Positions 17,252 through 25,682 are shown, numbered from the stretch's first letter. The stretch: DNA of 44,428 bases from Bacteriovorax stolpii (GCA_945860895.1 CAMASK010000018.1:1-44428); one strand, 5' to 3'. The notes: a model not told the origin generated them from the sequence alone. A program made the numbers and translations.

Positions 17252-18160
17252 ATGAGAGTTTTAGTGACAGGTGCTACTGGTTTTGTGGGTAAAGTAATCG
17301 TAAAACAACTTCTCGATTCCGGAGATGAAGTTGTTATTCTTACTCGCAATATTGCGAAGGCAGCGATCACGCTAGGAAGTTCGTGCAAATATTTCTATTG
17401 GACAGACATGAATTCTCTTCCTCCGCTTGAAGCTTTCCAAGGAGTTGAGGGAGTTATAAATCTTATGGGTGAAAGCATTTCTGAACGTTGGGATAATGAG
17501 CATAAGAAAAGAATGCATGAATCTCGAATTCTCGGCACTCGAAGAATCGTTGAAGCCATTGAAAAATCATCTTCTAAAGTTAAGGCTTTTGTTTCAACGT
17601 CTGCAATTGGGATTTATGGCAATAGAGGCAATGAAGAAATTAATGAAGCATCATCTGTTGCAAATGATTTCCTTGGTAAGCTTTGTCAGGATTGGGAAAA
17701 AGAGGCCAATCAGGCCAGTAATCATGGCGCAAGAGTTGTCATTATTCGTGTAGGAATAGTCCTCGGCAGAGGTGGTGGAGCCTTAGCAAAAATGCTTCCA
17801 ATTTTTAAATTAGGAGCCGGTGGACCGGTTGGAAACGGGAAGCAATATATGAGTTGGATTCATATTGAAGACTTGGCCAATATGTACATAGAAGTTTTAA
17901 AAAATGAAAACATTAAAGGTGTTTTAAACGGCACAGCTCCATATCCAGCCACAAATGCGGAATTCAGTAAGGTCATGGGCAAAGTGCTCCATCGTCCAGC
18001 TTTTATGCCAGCGCCTGCTTTCGCTTTAAAATTGGTTTTTGGAGAAATGTCTCAAATCCTTCTGGAAGGTCAGAAAGTTCTTGCTGTAAAGTTTAAAGAA
18101 AATAATTTTCGTTACCGCTATCCAACATTGGAAATGGCACTGAAAGAAACAGCTTATTAA
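17252..18160 (+). CDS. TIGR01777 family NAD(P)-binding epimerase-like protein (YfcH/SDR39U1)
   Basis: Atypical short-chain dehydrogenase. The nucleotide-binding loop is TGATGFVGK (Gly7, Gly10, Gly13). Family-specific blocks are INLMGESI followed by W-x-x-x-x-K-K, SRILGTRR, FVSTSAIGIYG, VIIRVGIVLGRGGGALAKML and YMSWIHIEDL. These match the YfcH/SDR39U1 group, whose substrate is unknown. Length (302) is typical. The upstream region holds TATACT at 17192-17197 as a possible -10, with no clear -35. A hairpin terminator follows at 18199-18228, so it is probably a single-gene unit. Confidence 0.9.
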   Translation: MRVLVTGATGFVGKVIVKQLLDSGDEVVILTRNIAKAAITLGSSCKYFYWTDMNSLPPLEAFQGVEGVINLMGESISERWDNEHKKRMHESRILGTRRIVEAIEKSSSKVKAFVSTSAIGIYGNRGNEEINEASSVANDFLGKLCQDWEKEANQASNHGARVVIIRVGIVLGRGGGALAKMLPIFKLGAGGPVGNGKQYMSWIHIEDLANMYIEVLKNENIKGVLNGTAPYPATNAEFSKVMGKVLHRPAFMPAPAFALKLVFGEMSQILLEGQKVLAVKFKENNFRYRYPTLEMALKETAY

Positions 18161-18198
18161 TTATTTCTTAGTTCTTATGCATCATTATGAACTCATGG

Positions 18199-18236
18199 CA
18201 TGGCGAAATTTTTAAGTTCCGCCATGCTTATTTCTT
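18199..18236 (+). terminator. Probable intrinsic terminator after the epimerase gene
   Basis: An 8-base stem, GCATGGCG (18199-18206) pairing with CGCCATGC (18221-18228), encloses a 14-base loop and is followed by the T-rich run TTATTTCTT. The loop is long and the T-tract is interrupted, so efficiency is uncertain. Confidence 0.6.
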
Positions 18237-18307
18237 AAGTTTGCCTGCTCTTATTCCAGCTATTTGAAATCTCAATTTTAAATTATCAAATGTATGAGGA
18301 CTCATCA

Positions 18308-18336
18308 TTGAGCAAAGTTGCTGACTCGGCTATAAG
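18308..18336 (+). promoter_or_regulatory. Sigma-70-like promoter for the transglutaminase-like gene
   Basis: TTGAGC (18308-18313), a 17-base spacer and TATAAG (18331-18336) give four and five matches to the -35 and -10 consensus at ideal spacing. It lies 32 bases before the ATG at 18369 and downstream of the terminator at 18199, so this gene is probably transcribed alone. Confidence 0.55.
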
Positions 18337-18368
18337 TTATTCGAGCCTCACTTCAACAAGGATGAAAA

Positions 18369-19541
18369 ATGAAAAAAGCTCTCCTCCTTTCACTTGCACT
18401 CTTATCACCCTTCTCAGTAAAAGCAGACAGATTTGAAGCCGGTAATAGTCCTAATTTTTTTAAAAATCTTTCAGGGACAGAGATGATTCAAAATTTTAGT
18501 TATCTGCCTCTGGCCGGTAATCAATTGGATGATCGTTATGGATGGTCTGAAACTTATTGGCCTTCTAATCTTGGTGGGATTGCTTACCGATGGAGCCATC
18601 CAAACCCCGAACCTTTCAAATATAAACTTTATTCGCGTGAAGAATTGAAAAAAATGAGTCAGCAACAGTTGTCGCAGTTATCTCCTGCAGAAATGTATGA
18701 CATTGCAATGGATGATTACAATTACACATTAACAAAGAAAACTTTGGGCCGCTTTACCAGACATGATTTATGGTGGGAAGGCATCTGTCATGGTTGGTCT
18801 CAGGCAGCTACAAACTATCCTGAACCTACCTCTGTCATTGTAATCAACAAGGATGGCATCAAAGTGCCTTTTGGTTCCTCGGATGTGAAAGGACTTCTGG
18901 CAATGCATGAAGCTTATAATTATGGTGGAAGATTTTCTTTTACCGGCCGACGCTGTAAAGTTCCAGGAAAAGTCCCGGGAGAAGGGGACAATCGGGACAG
19001 AAATACTAATCCACCAGAACCAGAACTTGCTAATTCTGATGACTGTCGTGATGTTAATGCAGGGGCGTTCCACGTTGTACTGACAAATATGATTGGAATT
19101 CATGGGCGCGGTTTTGTTGCTGACATTGACCGTTTTAACGATGTGTGGAATCAACCCATCACGAGTTATACCGGTTCTATAATTGGAGAAGAAGCTTTGA
19201 ATGAAGTTGATCTCTCATCTGGTGTCTCCAGAAAAATCCGACTAAAAATGAAAATGACATACGGTGAGGAGTTGAAGTTTTTTACACCAGAATTAGCAGC
19301 AACTGGAGTTCAAAATTTTGTGTCTAAAAAACCTGTAACTGGAACTCCTCATCAGGAATTTCGCCATAAAGATTACGAATACATTCTGGAAATTGATCGG
19401 GCAGGTAAAGTCGTCGGAGGAAGTTGGGTGAGTGAAACACGTCCTGATTTTATGTGGATGTACCAAAGATCAACAAAGTTTAAAAGTAGTCCTATGCCAC
19501 TGGCCGGTTTGAGTAAGATCTATCGTCCAATTCGTAGATAG
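18369..19541 (+). CDS. Secreted transglutaminase-elicitor-like protein
   Basis: A clear signal peptide (MKKALLLSLALLSPFSVKA) leads a 390-residue protein with the pattern of the transglutaminase elicitor family, named from Phytophthora GP42. Key blocks are WEGICHGWSQA (candidate nucleophile Cys140), AGAFHVVLTNMIG (His235) and FVADIDRFNDVWNQP (Asp252 or Asp254), completing a Cys-His-Asp triad. The C-terminal EYILEIDRAGKVVGGSW repeats a family strand motif. The reaction would be glutamine-lysine crosslinking or a related acyl transfer outside the cytoplasm. It has its own promoter and a strong terminator. Family membership is recalled from motifs; enzymatic activity is inferred. Confidence 0.75.
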   Translation: MKKALLLSLALLSPFSVKADRFEAGNSPNFFKNLSGTEMIQNFSYLPLAGNQLDDRYGWSETYWPSNLGGIAYRWSHPNPEPFKYKLYSREELKKMSQQQLSQLSPAEMYDIAMDDYNYTLTKKTLGRFTRHDLWWEGICHGWSQAATNYPEPTSVIVINKDGIKVPFGSSDVKGLLAMHEAYNYGGRFSFTGRRCKVPGKVPGEGDNRDRNTNPPEPELANSDDCRDVNAGAFHVVLTNMIGIHGRGFVADIDRFNDVWNQPITSYTGSIIGEEALNEVDLSSGVSRKIRLKMKMTYGEELKFFTPELAATGVQNFVSKKPVTGTPHQEFRHKDYEYILEIDRAGKVVGGSWVSETRPDFMWMYQRSTKFKSSPMPLAGLSKIYRPIRR

Positions 19542-19552
19542 TATAGATGAAG

Positions 19553-19575
19553 GCCACCGATTGGTGGCTTTTTTT
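19553..19575 (+). terminator. Strong intrinsic terminator
   Basis: GCCACC-GATT-GGTGGC forms a 6-base GC-rich stem with a tetraloop, followed directly by seven T residues. It lies 12 bases after the transglutaminase-like stop codon. The stem may also weakly end the convergent lipoprotein transcript, but that side lacks a T-run. Confidence 0.85.
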
Positions 19576-19578
19576 ATT

Positions 19579-20256
19579 TTAGATCTTTTTAAGTACACCA
19601 CATGCAATAGGAATTGAGGCTTGAGGTGCTAAAGTATTTATTCTGGAAACACTCTCTGGCAGTGGTCTGCTTATGGCGGTGCCTGTAACAATGATAACTT
19701 TTCCGACTAGAGCAAGATTTGCATTACTGGTAAGTTTTACCACTTGATCAGCAGGATTTTGATCCACTGAGTGTAAATCTCTAGAAAGACTTTCAATTGA
19801 AGCCTTCTGAAAGTAGTTGAAATTGCCTTTAGGATACATTCCGGCCCCCTCATCTTGGGAATTGAGGTTGGCGTCTAAAGGAATAAGAATTTTTTTAGAA
19901 ATGGTTATGGACTCATTAAAATCTATAAACCCATCATTATTTTTATCTGCATTTATTGTGGGGCACTCATTACCCAAGTGAATATTTTGCATATGGACGA
20001 CATTAGCCGCATCATCCAACCAACTTTTAATTTCGATTTCACCATCAGCGATTCTTATTTCAGTAATGCCATTCGGAACCCACCCTGAAAGAGTATTATT
20101 ATAGGGCCTTAAAATGGCTTTATAGTTTCCTTCCATCCCCTCAGACTCTATTCCCGGATTATTCTCGGTAATTGCTCTGGAGCCCCCGCTATCTTTTCCA
20201 CAAGAAGCAATGGTTAAGAGGCACAACATAGTCAAAAAATCTTTTTTCGTTTTCAT
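19579..20256 (-). CDS. Lipoprotein with a canonical EF-hand loop
   Basis: The signal peptide ends in the lipobox IASCG. The loop DKNNDGFIDFNE (residues 104-115) is a complete calcium-binding EF-hand, with Asp104, Asn106, Asp108, Gly109, Asp112 and Glu115. Blocks around it (VVHMQNIHLGNECP, IIVTGTAI, SIPIACGVL) loosely recall secreted CHRD or SOD-like beta-sandwich proteins, but I do not assign a family. It follows the protein-glutaminase-like gene by 20 bases on the same strand and is probably co-transcribed with it, suggesting a calcium-binding surface partner. Function unknown. Confidence 0.75.
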   Translation of the reverse strand: MKTKKDFLTMLCLLTIASCGKDSGGSRAITENNPGIESEGMEGNYKAILRPYNNTLSGWVPNGITEIRIADGEIEIKSWLDDAANVVHMQNIHLGNECPTINADKNNDGFIDFNESITISKKILIPLDANLNSQDEGAGMYPKGNFNYFQKASIESLSRDLHSVDQNPADQVVKLTSNANLALVGKVIIVTGTAISRPLPESVSRINTLAPQASIPIACGVLKKI

Positions 20257-20276
20257 AATGTCTCGCTTGATTTATT

Positions 20277-21095
20277 TTAGAATGCTTCACTATATGCAGC
20301 ACGAATTTCGCCTTGATTAAAATCTCTTTTAAATCTGTTTTGGGTTTCTTCATTACTGATGTCTGTTGGAGTCCAGTAATACATAGGAGAGATAATAAAG
20401 TAGCAGTCTTCCGTTTGCGGATTTACATCGTATTCCGAAAACTTTGTGGTTAATTTGCAAGGACGTTTGCTGAAAACGAAATTATCCGTCCATTCCTTGA
20501 TAGTTACTGGTCTGTCAGTAAACATAACATCAAAAACTCTCTTTTCGAGCCCCGAATTTTCTTTGATAGTGAAAAGTGGGGCCACATGGAACCACCATTT
20601 AAAACGATTTCGATTGATATATGAAGCTGTGAAGAAGACAAACGCTTTTTGCGATTTTAAGTTATTGGTCTTAAATTCTTCAAAAGCCCAAATATGGGCC
20701 CGATTTGAGCATTCTGAAGACCTGACCCAATTTGTATTAAGTCGATTAAATAATTTCAATGCCTCTGAATATCCTGGAATCACTGTCGGTTCAAAAGTTA
20801 TGGACGCTGGATCTTCCATAAGGTTCATTCTTTTTAAATGTGATGGTCCCTCTTGAATTGTTTGAACAGAAATTAATGACTGCTCATCATCAATTTTAAC
20901 TTCTATTAAATCTTTACGAATTGCCGCTTCGGTTAATTGATCTGAAAGTAATTTTTCATTTGAGTCAATGAATGCGACACGACCATTTTCAAAACGAATC
21001 ATAGTTTTGTTCAGTGAATGAATTGGACTGCGAATAACATCTGACCAGCCTAAGCAGGATGTGAAAAATAGAATGATAAAAAGGGATTTTTTCAT
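20277..21095 (-). CDS. Secreted protein-glutaminase-like enzyme
   Basis: From the start at 21095 the protein has a signal peptide (MKKSLFIILFFTSCLGWSDV) and 272 residues. The GGAGG ribosome site at 21100-21104 decides this start over the longer frame from 21128. Motifs fit the glutamine deamidase/protein-glutaminase fold: SSECSNRAHIWAFEEF (nucleophile Cys129), KAFVFFTASYI, WWFHVAPLF (His170) and VFDVMFTDRP (Asp189), then EWTDNF and CYFIISPMYYW. Such enzymes convert protein glutamine side chains to glutamate. Asp189 sits where relatives often have D-P. The triad looks complete. Family assignment is from memory of motifs and needs a profile search. Confidence 0.75.
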   Translation of the reverse strand: MKKSLFIILFFTSCLGWSDVIRSPIHSLNKTMIRFENGRVAFIDSNEKLLSDQLTEAAIRKDLIEVKIDDEQSLISVQTIQEGPSHLKRMNLMEDPASITFEPTVIPGYSEALKLFNRLNTNWVRSSECSNRAHIWAFEEFKTNNLKSQKAFVFFTASYINRNRFKWWFHVAPLFTIKENSGLEKRVFDVMFTDRPVTIKEWTDNFVFSKRPCKLTTKFSEYDVNPQTEDCYFIISPMYYWTPTDISNEETQNRFKRDFNQGEIRAAYSEAF

Positions 21096-21258
21096 TAAGC
21101 CTCCAGTTGGACAAAAACTGGAATACATTTAACCTTTGATATTTATCCTGACTAGTTATGGAGCTCTATCTTCATTTCAAATTTAGGCAAAAGATAAAAT
21201 GCATCAAACACATCGAATCAAAGCTTGAACTAACTCTAAAATCGACTAAACTTTTTAG

Positions 21259-21627
21259 ATGAAGACGTTTTTATCAATTTTGATTTTTGGATCGCTCATA
21301 TCTTGCACCAAAGAACTCAAGTATACGAAAGAAGATATTTTAGCTTTGGCCAAAGATGCAGATGCTTCCACCACCATTGTTCTTCCCAAGACTCTAGCTG
21401 ATGGTATTCCTTGCTCTGACTATAGTGAAGGGTGCCTTTCGGCTCACATCGTTAAGGTACAAAATTTAGATTTCATTGCGGTTGAATTTCATAATGAAGA
21501 GCAGGCGATTTATGCAGCTAAAAAAGTCAGGGGATTCTATCTATTCAACTGGATGTTTGATGATATCACAGGCGAGCCAGTACTTGAGCGTTTTATGACT
21601 AAATCACTTAAAGCCAAAAAACCTTGA
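21259..21627 (+). CDS. Small lipoprotein, 122 aa
   Basis: The signal peptide MKTFLSILIFGSLISC ends in a lipobox, so the mature chain starts at Cys16. The remainder is a compact alpha/beta domain with two cysteines (CSDYSEGC), possibly one disulfide. I recognise no family. The 3' end overlaps the convergent globin gene by 24 bases. The upstream 130 bases are AT-rich with no clear sigma-70 or sigma-28 promoter. Confidence 0.75.
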   Translation: MKTFLSILIFGSLISCTKELKYTKEDILALAKDADASTTIVLPKTLADGIPCSDYSEGCLSAHIVKVQNLDFIAVEFHNEEQAIYAAKKVRGFYLFNWMFDDITGEPVLERFMTKSLKAKKP

Positions 21628-21975
21628 AAAGACTGATTCAAAGAATGAGAGTTTTTCAAGCCAGTTATTTTTTAATTCTGTAAATTCTGGATTAGTGAGT
21701 GTTTCTTCATCTAAAGTTTTTTTAAAAAGTACCAACCATCTGCCTAGCTCGCCTCGCTTAATTCCTAATTGGCCATGAACTTTCAAAAGATCAAAAGGTT
21801 CTGTGATTTTTCTATTGGTTGAACCTAGAAGTTGTAAATCCCAAAATGCAGCTATTCGTGGAATATGTTCTTCAAAATCTTGAATAATATTAAAGTGATA
21901 TCCAATCAGGATGTCACTCTTAGCCTTGGCATAAAACGCATTAACGACTTTATAGATCCAATCTGAAGAATTCAT
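21604..21975 (-). CDS. Truncated hemoglobin, group III-like
   Basis: At 123 residues it has the size of the 2/2 globins. Markers are FY at 14-15, F44-W45 in AAFWDLQLLG, the proximal heme histidine His67 in LLKVHGQLGI, and GRWLVLFKKTLDE, which matches the group III helix ending in R-W-hydrophobic-x-L-F. The usual H-F-x-R-W reads ELGRW here, a mild variant. Such globins bind O2 or NO and are linked to nitrosative stress or respiration. The ATG overlaps the stop of the upstream 343-residue gene by 4 bases (ATGA), so translation is coupled. Confidence 0.75.
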   Translation of the reverse strand: MNSSDWIYKVVNAFYAKAKSDILIGYHFNIIQDFEEHIPRIAAFWDLQLLGSTNRKITEPFDLLKVHGQLGIKRGELGRWLVLFKKTLDEETLTNPEFTELKNNWLEKLSFFESVFSRFFGFK

Positions 21976-23003
21976 AAAGGTTTGGTAACATTGACTAACT
22001 TGGATGAAAAGCTCTGAATTACGGTCTTGTATTGAAAGCCTTGTTCTTGGAAAAATTTAAGATCGTCTTTCTCATCGAAAACTAATTTGGTTCCAAATTT
22101 TAGCATGTGGCATTTTCTGGCTTCTGGTATTTCAAAAAACTTAAGCAGAGCGTACTGAGTATAGAGTTCATCTGAAACCAAGGCTTCCCCATGGGCTTCA
22201 AAAGGAAATGGTTCAAAGAATATATTTCCGTTTTTACCTATATGTAACAATAGGCATCCGAGAACTTTTAGATCTTTTTCAAATGTTAAAATCTGAGCAC
22301 CTTGTTTTTCCCAAAGTTTTAATAATTTTTCATCCACTGGAATTGTTTGAGGGGTTTCTTTGGGAGAAGGATAATCTCCAAGCTCCACTCGAAGTTTTGT
22401 GTGAAGATCTTTCCAGCTCGATGTTATTAATTCATGAATATCAGGCTTGAGGGATTTCAAATAATCCTTATAGCATTTTTGAGATTTTACTAATGGCTCC
22501 AGGACGTATCTTTCCTTAGTCCATTTATTGTCAGTCTGCCAGCTGGATTGAAAATCCTGAAGACCCTTCAGATAATAAATTTCTTGAGTCTTAATTTCTG
22601 AGCGACTTTCATATTCTTTAATCAGTTCCTGGATTTTTTCTCGTCCTGAACGTGCAAAACGAGGATCAAAAACAAACAGACCGGAATTCCCTTCTCCCAC
22701 TTTCCAGGTAATTTGTTTCCAGAGGTGATGGTCTTTGTTCCAGAATTTGAAATATTTTTTTTTCCAATTTATTAATTCTTCACCTGGTAATTTATGCAAG
22801 CATAATTGAGCAAAGCCAATGGGTGTATTTTGAGTTGGTCCAAAAAATAAAAAATAAGTGAAGGCATCACCCACGGGGGCTTTATCATGCTTCTCAATCA
22901 GGTCCAAAAAACTAGGAACTTCTTCCTGAAGTAAGAGCTCTAGACTCGAAACAAATTCGGAATCAATTTCATGAATGGAGTGAAACTTCTGAACGATTAG
23001 CAT
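21972..23003 (-). CDS. Conserved hypothetical protein, possibly GNAT-fold
   Basis: This is a 343-residue soluble protein without signal peptide. GDAFTYFLFFGPTQNTPIGFAQL resembles the beta-strand region of an acyltransferase, and the C-terminal LKFFQEQGFQYKTVIQSF resembles the end of GNAT domains (F-x-x-x-G-F), so it could be a two-lobed GNAT or FemAB-like protein. I do not see a clear acetyl-CoA R-G-x-G-x-G/A loop, so this is only a suggestion. It overlaps the globin gene by 4 bases, so the two probably act together. Confidence 0.7.
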   Translation of the reverse strand: MLIVQKFHSIHEIDSEFVSSLELLLQEEVPSFLDLIEKHDKAPVGDAFTYFLFFGPTQNTPIGFAQLCLHKLPGEELINWKKKYFKFWNKDHHLWKQITWKVGEGNSGLFVFDPRFARSGREKIQELIKEYESRSEIKTQEIYYLKGLQDFQSSWQTDNKWTKERYVLEPLVKSQKCYKDYLKSLKPDIHELITSSWKDLHTKLRVELGDYPSPKETPQTIPVDEKLLKLWEKQGAQILTFEKDLKVLGCLLLHIGKNGNIFFEPFPFEAHGEALVSDELYTQYALLKFFEIPEARKCHMLKFGTKLVFDEKDDLKFFQEQGFQYKTVIQSFSSKLVNVTKPL

Positions 23004-23042
23004 ACAGACATTGTCAGCTTTTTTTTTGGCAACGTCAAAAAA

Positions 23043-23390
23043 CTAAAGTTTAAATTCTCTTGAGCAAAAGGGGCAAAACTTCCAGAATTGAATATCCAGA
23101 TTTTTTCCACAAGCACAGTGGTAATCAACCGTTAGATCTTCGAAGGTTTCCCCAAGAATAAAGATGTCTGAACGCATGGCCTTAATTGTAAGTGAATTGG
23201 CAATGAAGCCATTCGGAATAAAGGGATCTGATTTAAACATGGCCGGAGCTACTTTCTCATCAACTCTAATTTTAACTTTAACGTCTTCTCTGCGTTCCAA
23301 ATCAAGCAGTGGCTGGGCGACAGCGTTTTCCAGCTCTTTTATGTAATTTAAAATGGTATTAGGGTCTTTATGATCAAGGTTATTTTTCAA
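23043..23390 (-). CDS. Small zinc-ribbon protein
   Basis: A 115-residue protein that ends in a CxC...CPFC ribbon: YHCACGKNL and FWKFCPFCSREF, with four cysteines arranged to bind zinc. The N-terminal two thirds form a mixed alpha/beta domain without recognised family. It overlaps the upstream gene by 11 bases and is the third of a minus-strand cluster (24800 to 23043), all probably one operon. Role unknown. Confidence 0.7.
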   Translation of the reverse strand: MKNNLDHKDPNTILNYIKELENAVAQPLLDLERREDVKVKIRVDEKVAPAMFKSDPFIPNGFIANSLTIKAMRSDIFILGETFEDLTVDYHCACGKNLDIQFWKFCPFCSREFKL

Positions 23391-23919
23391 AACGACTCCA
23401 GCGTCTCTCGAGCATGGTGATAATTTCTCTCACGGCCCTGTGATGAGCGTTAAACCATTTCCACGGGGGTGGTTTAATTTTATCAAATTCCTTTAAAAAA
23501 AACACTCCCTGATTACCACATTCTTCTATTGTTCTAAGTGTCCATTCAACGACCTCTGGATCAGTTGAGAATAAGAGTTTGCGAAGGGTTTCTAAAAACT
23601 CAAAATCTAGTCGATGGCCTCGTTTAAAACGGGCCTGAAGGATGTGCTTTCTGGCGCAATTGAGGGCAAAGATTATTAAGCGAGAAGGGAGTGGTGAATT
23701 TAAAGCCCTTAGGATTAATGGTTCCCAAGCTGAGAAGTCGCAAGCGGAATGGTCCATCAGGCAGAGAACTTTTTCAATGCCGGTTGGATCATTCTGGTTC
23801 AGTTCTTTTTGAAATTGAATGGAGATTTCTTCCACTTCATTCGGCTTGAATCTGATTAGGGCCCGACTTCCCTGGCCCAGATGATTAAGAATATTTTGAT
23901 AGTGGCTTTCAATATCCAT
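23380..23919 (-). CDS. Hypothetical helical protein
   Basis: 179 residues, all helical in appearance with leucine-rich stretches (LIIFALNCARKHIL, FLETLRKLLFS, VVEWTLRTIEECG) that resemble a few HEAT-type repeats. No signal peptide. It ends inside the zinc-ribbon gene (11-base overlap) and its ATG shares the A of the preceding lipoprotein's TAA stop in a TAATG arrangement, so it is translationally coupled on both sides. No family recognised; a scaffold or adaptor is possible. Confidence 0.65.
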   Translation of the reverse strand: MDIESHYQNILNHLGQGSRALIRFKPNEVEEISIQFQKELNQNDPTGIEKVLCLMDHSACDFSAWEPLILRALNSPLPSRLIIFALNCARKHILQARFKRGHRLDFEFLETLRKLLFSTDPEVVEWTLRTIEECGNQGVFFLKEFDKIKPPPWKWFNAHHRAVREIITMLERRWSRFEK

Positions 23920-24800
23920 TAGAAGTTTGGAGTTCCAATGCAGCGGACGTGACGTTTAGAATTCATTGCTTCACTGGCCAGTTTTCCGTTGGTCATGTCA
24001 TAGGTCCAAGCCTTATCTCTTTTAACAACATCGGTACTCGTCGTAGCAGTCCAAAATGTTAACGCTCCAGAATTTTGTTTGAGTACAAAGCGAATTCCAT
24101 CAAGATCGGCCTGAAGATAGTCATGTCGTGTAGGTAGTCGCCATTTAACAATAGGTAGTTCTGCTAGATGTAAATTAGTACAAAAGCTTTTTCCGTTACC
24201 CGTATTAAGGCAATCTTCACCTACATTATCGGAAACTTCGTTTTGACTTCCCGAGGCCCCACACCAATTTGCTTCGTTGACTACGATATCAGACCACACC
24301 ATGTTAGTACGTTTATCTAGCCAGACTTCGTAAGTATCGTCACCACTATCTTTTTCGGCAAGGGTCACTAGATTCCATGTACCCTCGGAAGAGCCTGCCT
24401 CGAGTGTTCCACTCCAGGTCGCCTTAGTTGCGTTTTTAGAAGCCGAAGAGCAATCAGAAATTTTTTCTTTCAAGCTCACTTTAGTAATTCCACAAATGAC
24501 AGTTGGGCGACCTTTTGCCGTGCGAGTTGAAACATTTTTCCCATCAGCACCATCATCATCAAAGCGTATGTCCGCAATCGCATGGATATTTATATTCTCC
24601 CAGTCATTGGCTATTTCAGTCGAATAGGTAATTGGAGCAATCCCTCTTTCACGGTGAGCCCCAGAAATGACTCCTGATTCCCCTGATAAGCCTGTAGTTG
24701 TTCGGGTTATAGGATTTCGATTGTTACGTGAAATATCGTCCCCACAGGCCGTGAGGATGGTAGAAACGAGAACTATGCCGATAAGTCGTTGTAATTGCAT
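23919..24800 (-). CDS. Lipoprotein with C-terminal DUF1566 (Lcl-like) domain
   Basis: The signal ends in the lipobox LTACG. The C-terminal part (about 150-293) matches the DUF1566 pattern: a W-R-L-P-T-x-x-D/E block (WRLPTRHDYLQ), FWTATTS and a closing YDMTNGKL, then RHVRCIG. These domains occur in surface adhesins such as Legionella Lcl and in many secreted proteins of unknown role. The middle is a Thr/Ser-rich region with several cysteines. GAGGTAAG precedes the ATG. It heads the four-gene cluster reading down to the zinc-ribbon protein, or at least overlaps it. Confidence 0.8.
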   Translation of the reverse strand: MQLQRLIGIVLVSTILTACGDDISRNNRNPITRTTTGLSGESGVISGAHRERGIAPITYSTEIANDWENINIHAIADIRFDDDGADGKNVSTRTAKGRPTVICGITKVSLKEKISDCSSASKNATKATWSGTLEAGSSEGTWNLVTLAEKDSGDDTYEVWLDKRTNMVWSDIVVNEANWCGASGSQNEVSDNVGEDCLNTGNGKSFCTNLHLAELPIVKWRLPTRHDYLQADLDGIRFVLKQNSGALTFWTATTSTDVVKRDKAWTYDMTNGKLASEAMNSKRHVRCIGTPNF

Positions 24801-24942
24801 ATACTTACCTCGAAAAATAACTATTAAACTCTTTCTTCAAAGATTGTATGAATTTGATTGAGATCTGTAAAATTTACTCCGGCAAATTCCTGCGATATCT
24901 CGTAGTTTTCACCCACAATCTAACATGATAAGCTTGCGGCCC

Positions 24943-25647
24943 ATGACAACGTTGTTAATTAATTCGGTTTATCGGGCCACAGAAGGTGAGGGAATCCATA
25001 TTGGAATTCCCCAGATTTTTGTGCGTTTTCAAGGCTGCCATATTGGCTGTGTGAATTGCGATACCAAGGAAACCTGGGATTTTGATCCAGCCTTCACTAA
25101 GTCTTTGGATGAAGTGATGGAGAGTGTGGAAGTTCTCTCACAGGATTTAATTAAACGAGTCTCTATTACTGGTGGGGATCCGCTTCATCCTTCTCATATT
25201 CCTTCATTGATAGAACTGATTAAGGAATTAAAGGCCCGCAACTACTTCATCAACATTGAAGCTGCTGGAACCAGAGTTGTGAAAGAAGTTTTTGATCTCG
25301 TGGATTTTATTTCTTACGATTTTAAAACTCCATCGACTCAGGTTAAAACCTCGAAAGAATTATTGTTAAAATTCCTTGAGGACTACTCGCACAAGGCTCA
25401 AATTAAGGCCGTAATTGCAGATAAAAAGGATTTTGAATCCACTTATGATGCTTTTCATTTTGTTAAATCTCAAAAAATGGAAACACAGGTTGCTTGGTGC
25501 TTAACTCCTTGTTATGAGCCAGGTGAAGTCTTTCCCATGAATCGTTTTCAACAAGTCATACAAATGAATGAAGCCTTTGGCCTTCCCTTCAGGGTGATTG
25601 GTCAACAGCACAAATGGGCCTATGGTCCTTCTGATCGATTAGTTTAA
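24943..25647 (+). CDS. queE: 7-carboxy-7-deazaguanine synthase
   Basis: This radical SAM enzyme converts 6-carboxytetrahydropterin to 7-carboxy-7-deazaguanine in the queuosine pathway. It opens with NSVYRATEGEGIHIGIPQIF and the iron-sulfur motif GCHIGCVNCDTKETW (C-x3-C-x2-C). GGDP and NIEAAGT are the expected SAM and substrate loops. The frame is open from ATG 24925, but neither ATG has a good ribosome site. The ATG at 24943 gives the usual short lead to the E-G-E-G block, so I use it. Product feeds, after further steps, into Tgt (10718-11848). Confidence 0.9.
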   Translation: MTTLLINSVYRATEGEGIHIGIPQIFVRFQGCHIGCVNCDTKETWDFDPAFTKSLDEVMESVEVLSQDLIKRVSITGGDPLHPSHIPSLIELIKELKARNYFINIEAAGTRVVKEVFDLVDFISYDFKTPSTQVKTSKELLLKFLEDYSHKAQIKAVIADKKDFESTYDAFHFVKSQKMETQVAWCLTPCYEPGEVFPMNRFQQVIQMNEAFGLPFRVIGQQHKWAYGPSDRLV

Positions 25648-25655
25648 CGAAAAGC

Positions 25656-25682
25656 TCAAGTATTTTACTCACTAACCGATAA
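25656..25682 (+). promoter_or_regulatory. Sigma-28-like promoter, strong partial match
   Basis: TCAAGTAT, 11 bases, then ACCGATAA, matching 13 of 16 positions of the FliA consensus with exact spacing. It lies after the queE stop and ends 6 bases before the ATG at 25689, so the message would be leaderless or nearly so. This is a sequence call only. Confidence 0.55.
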
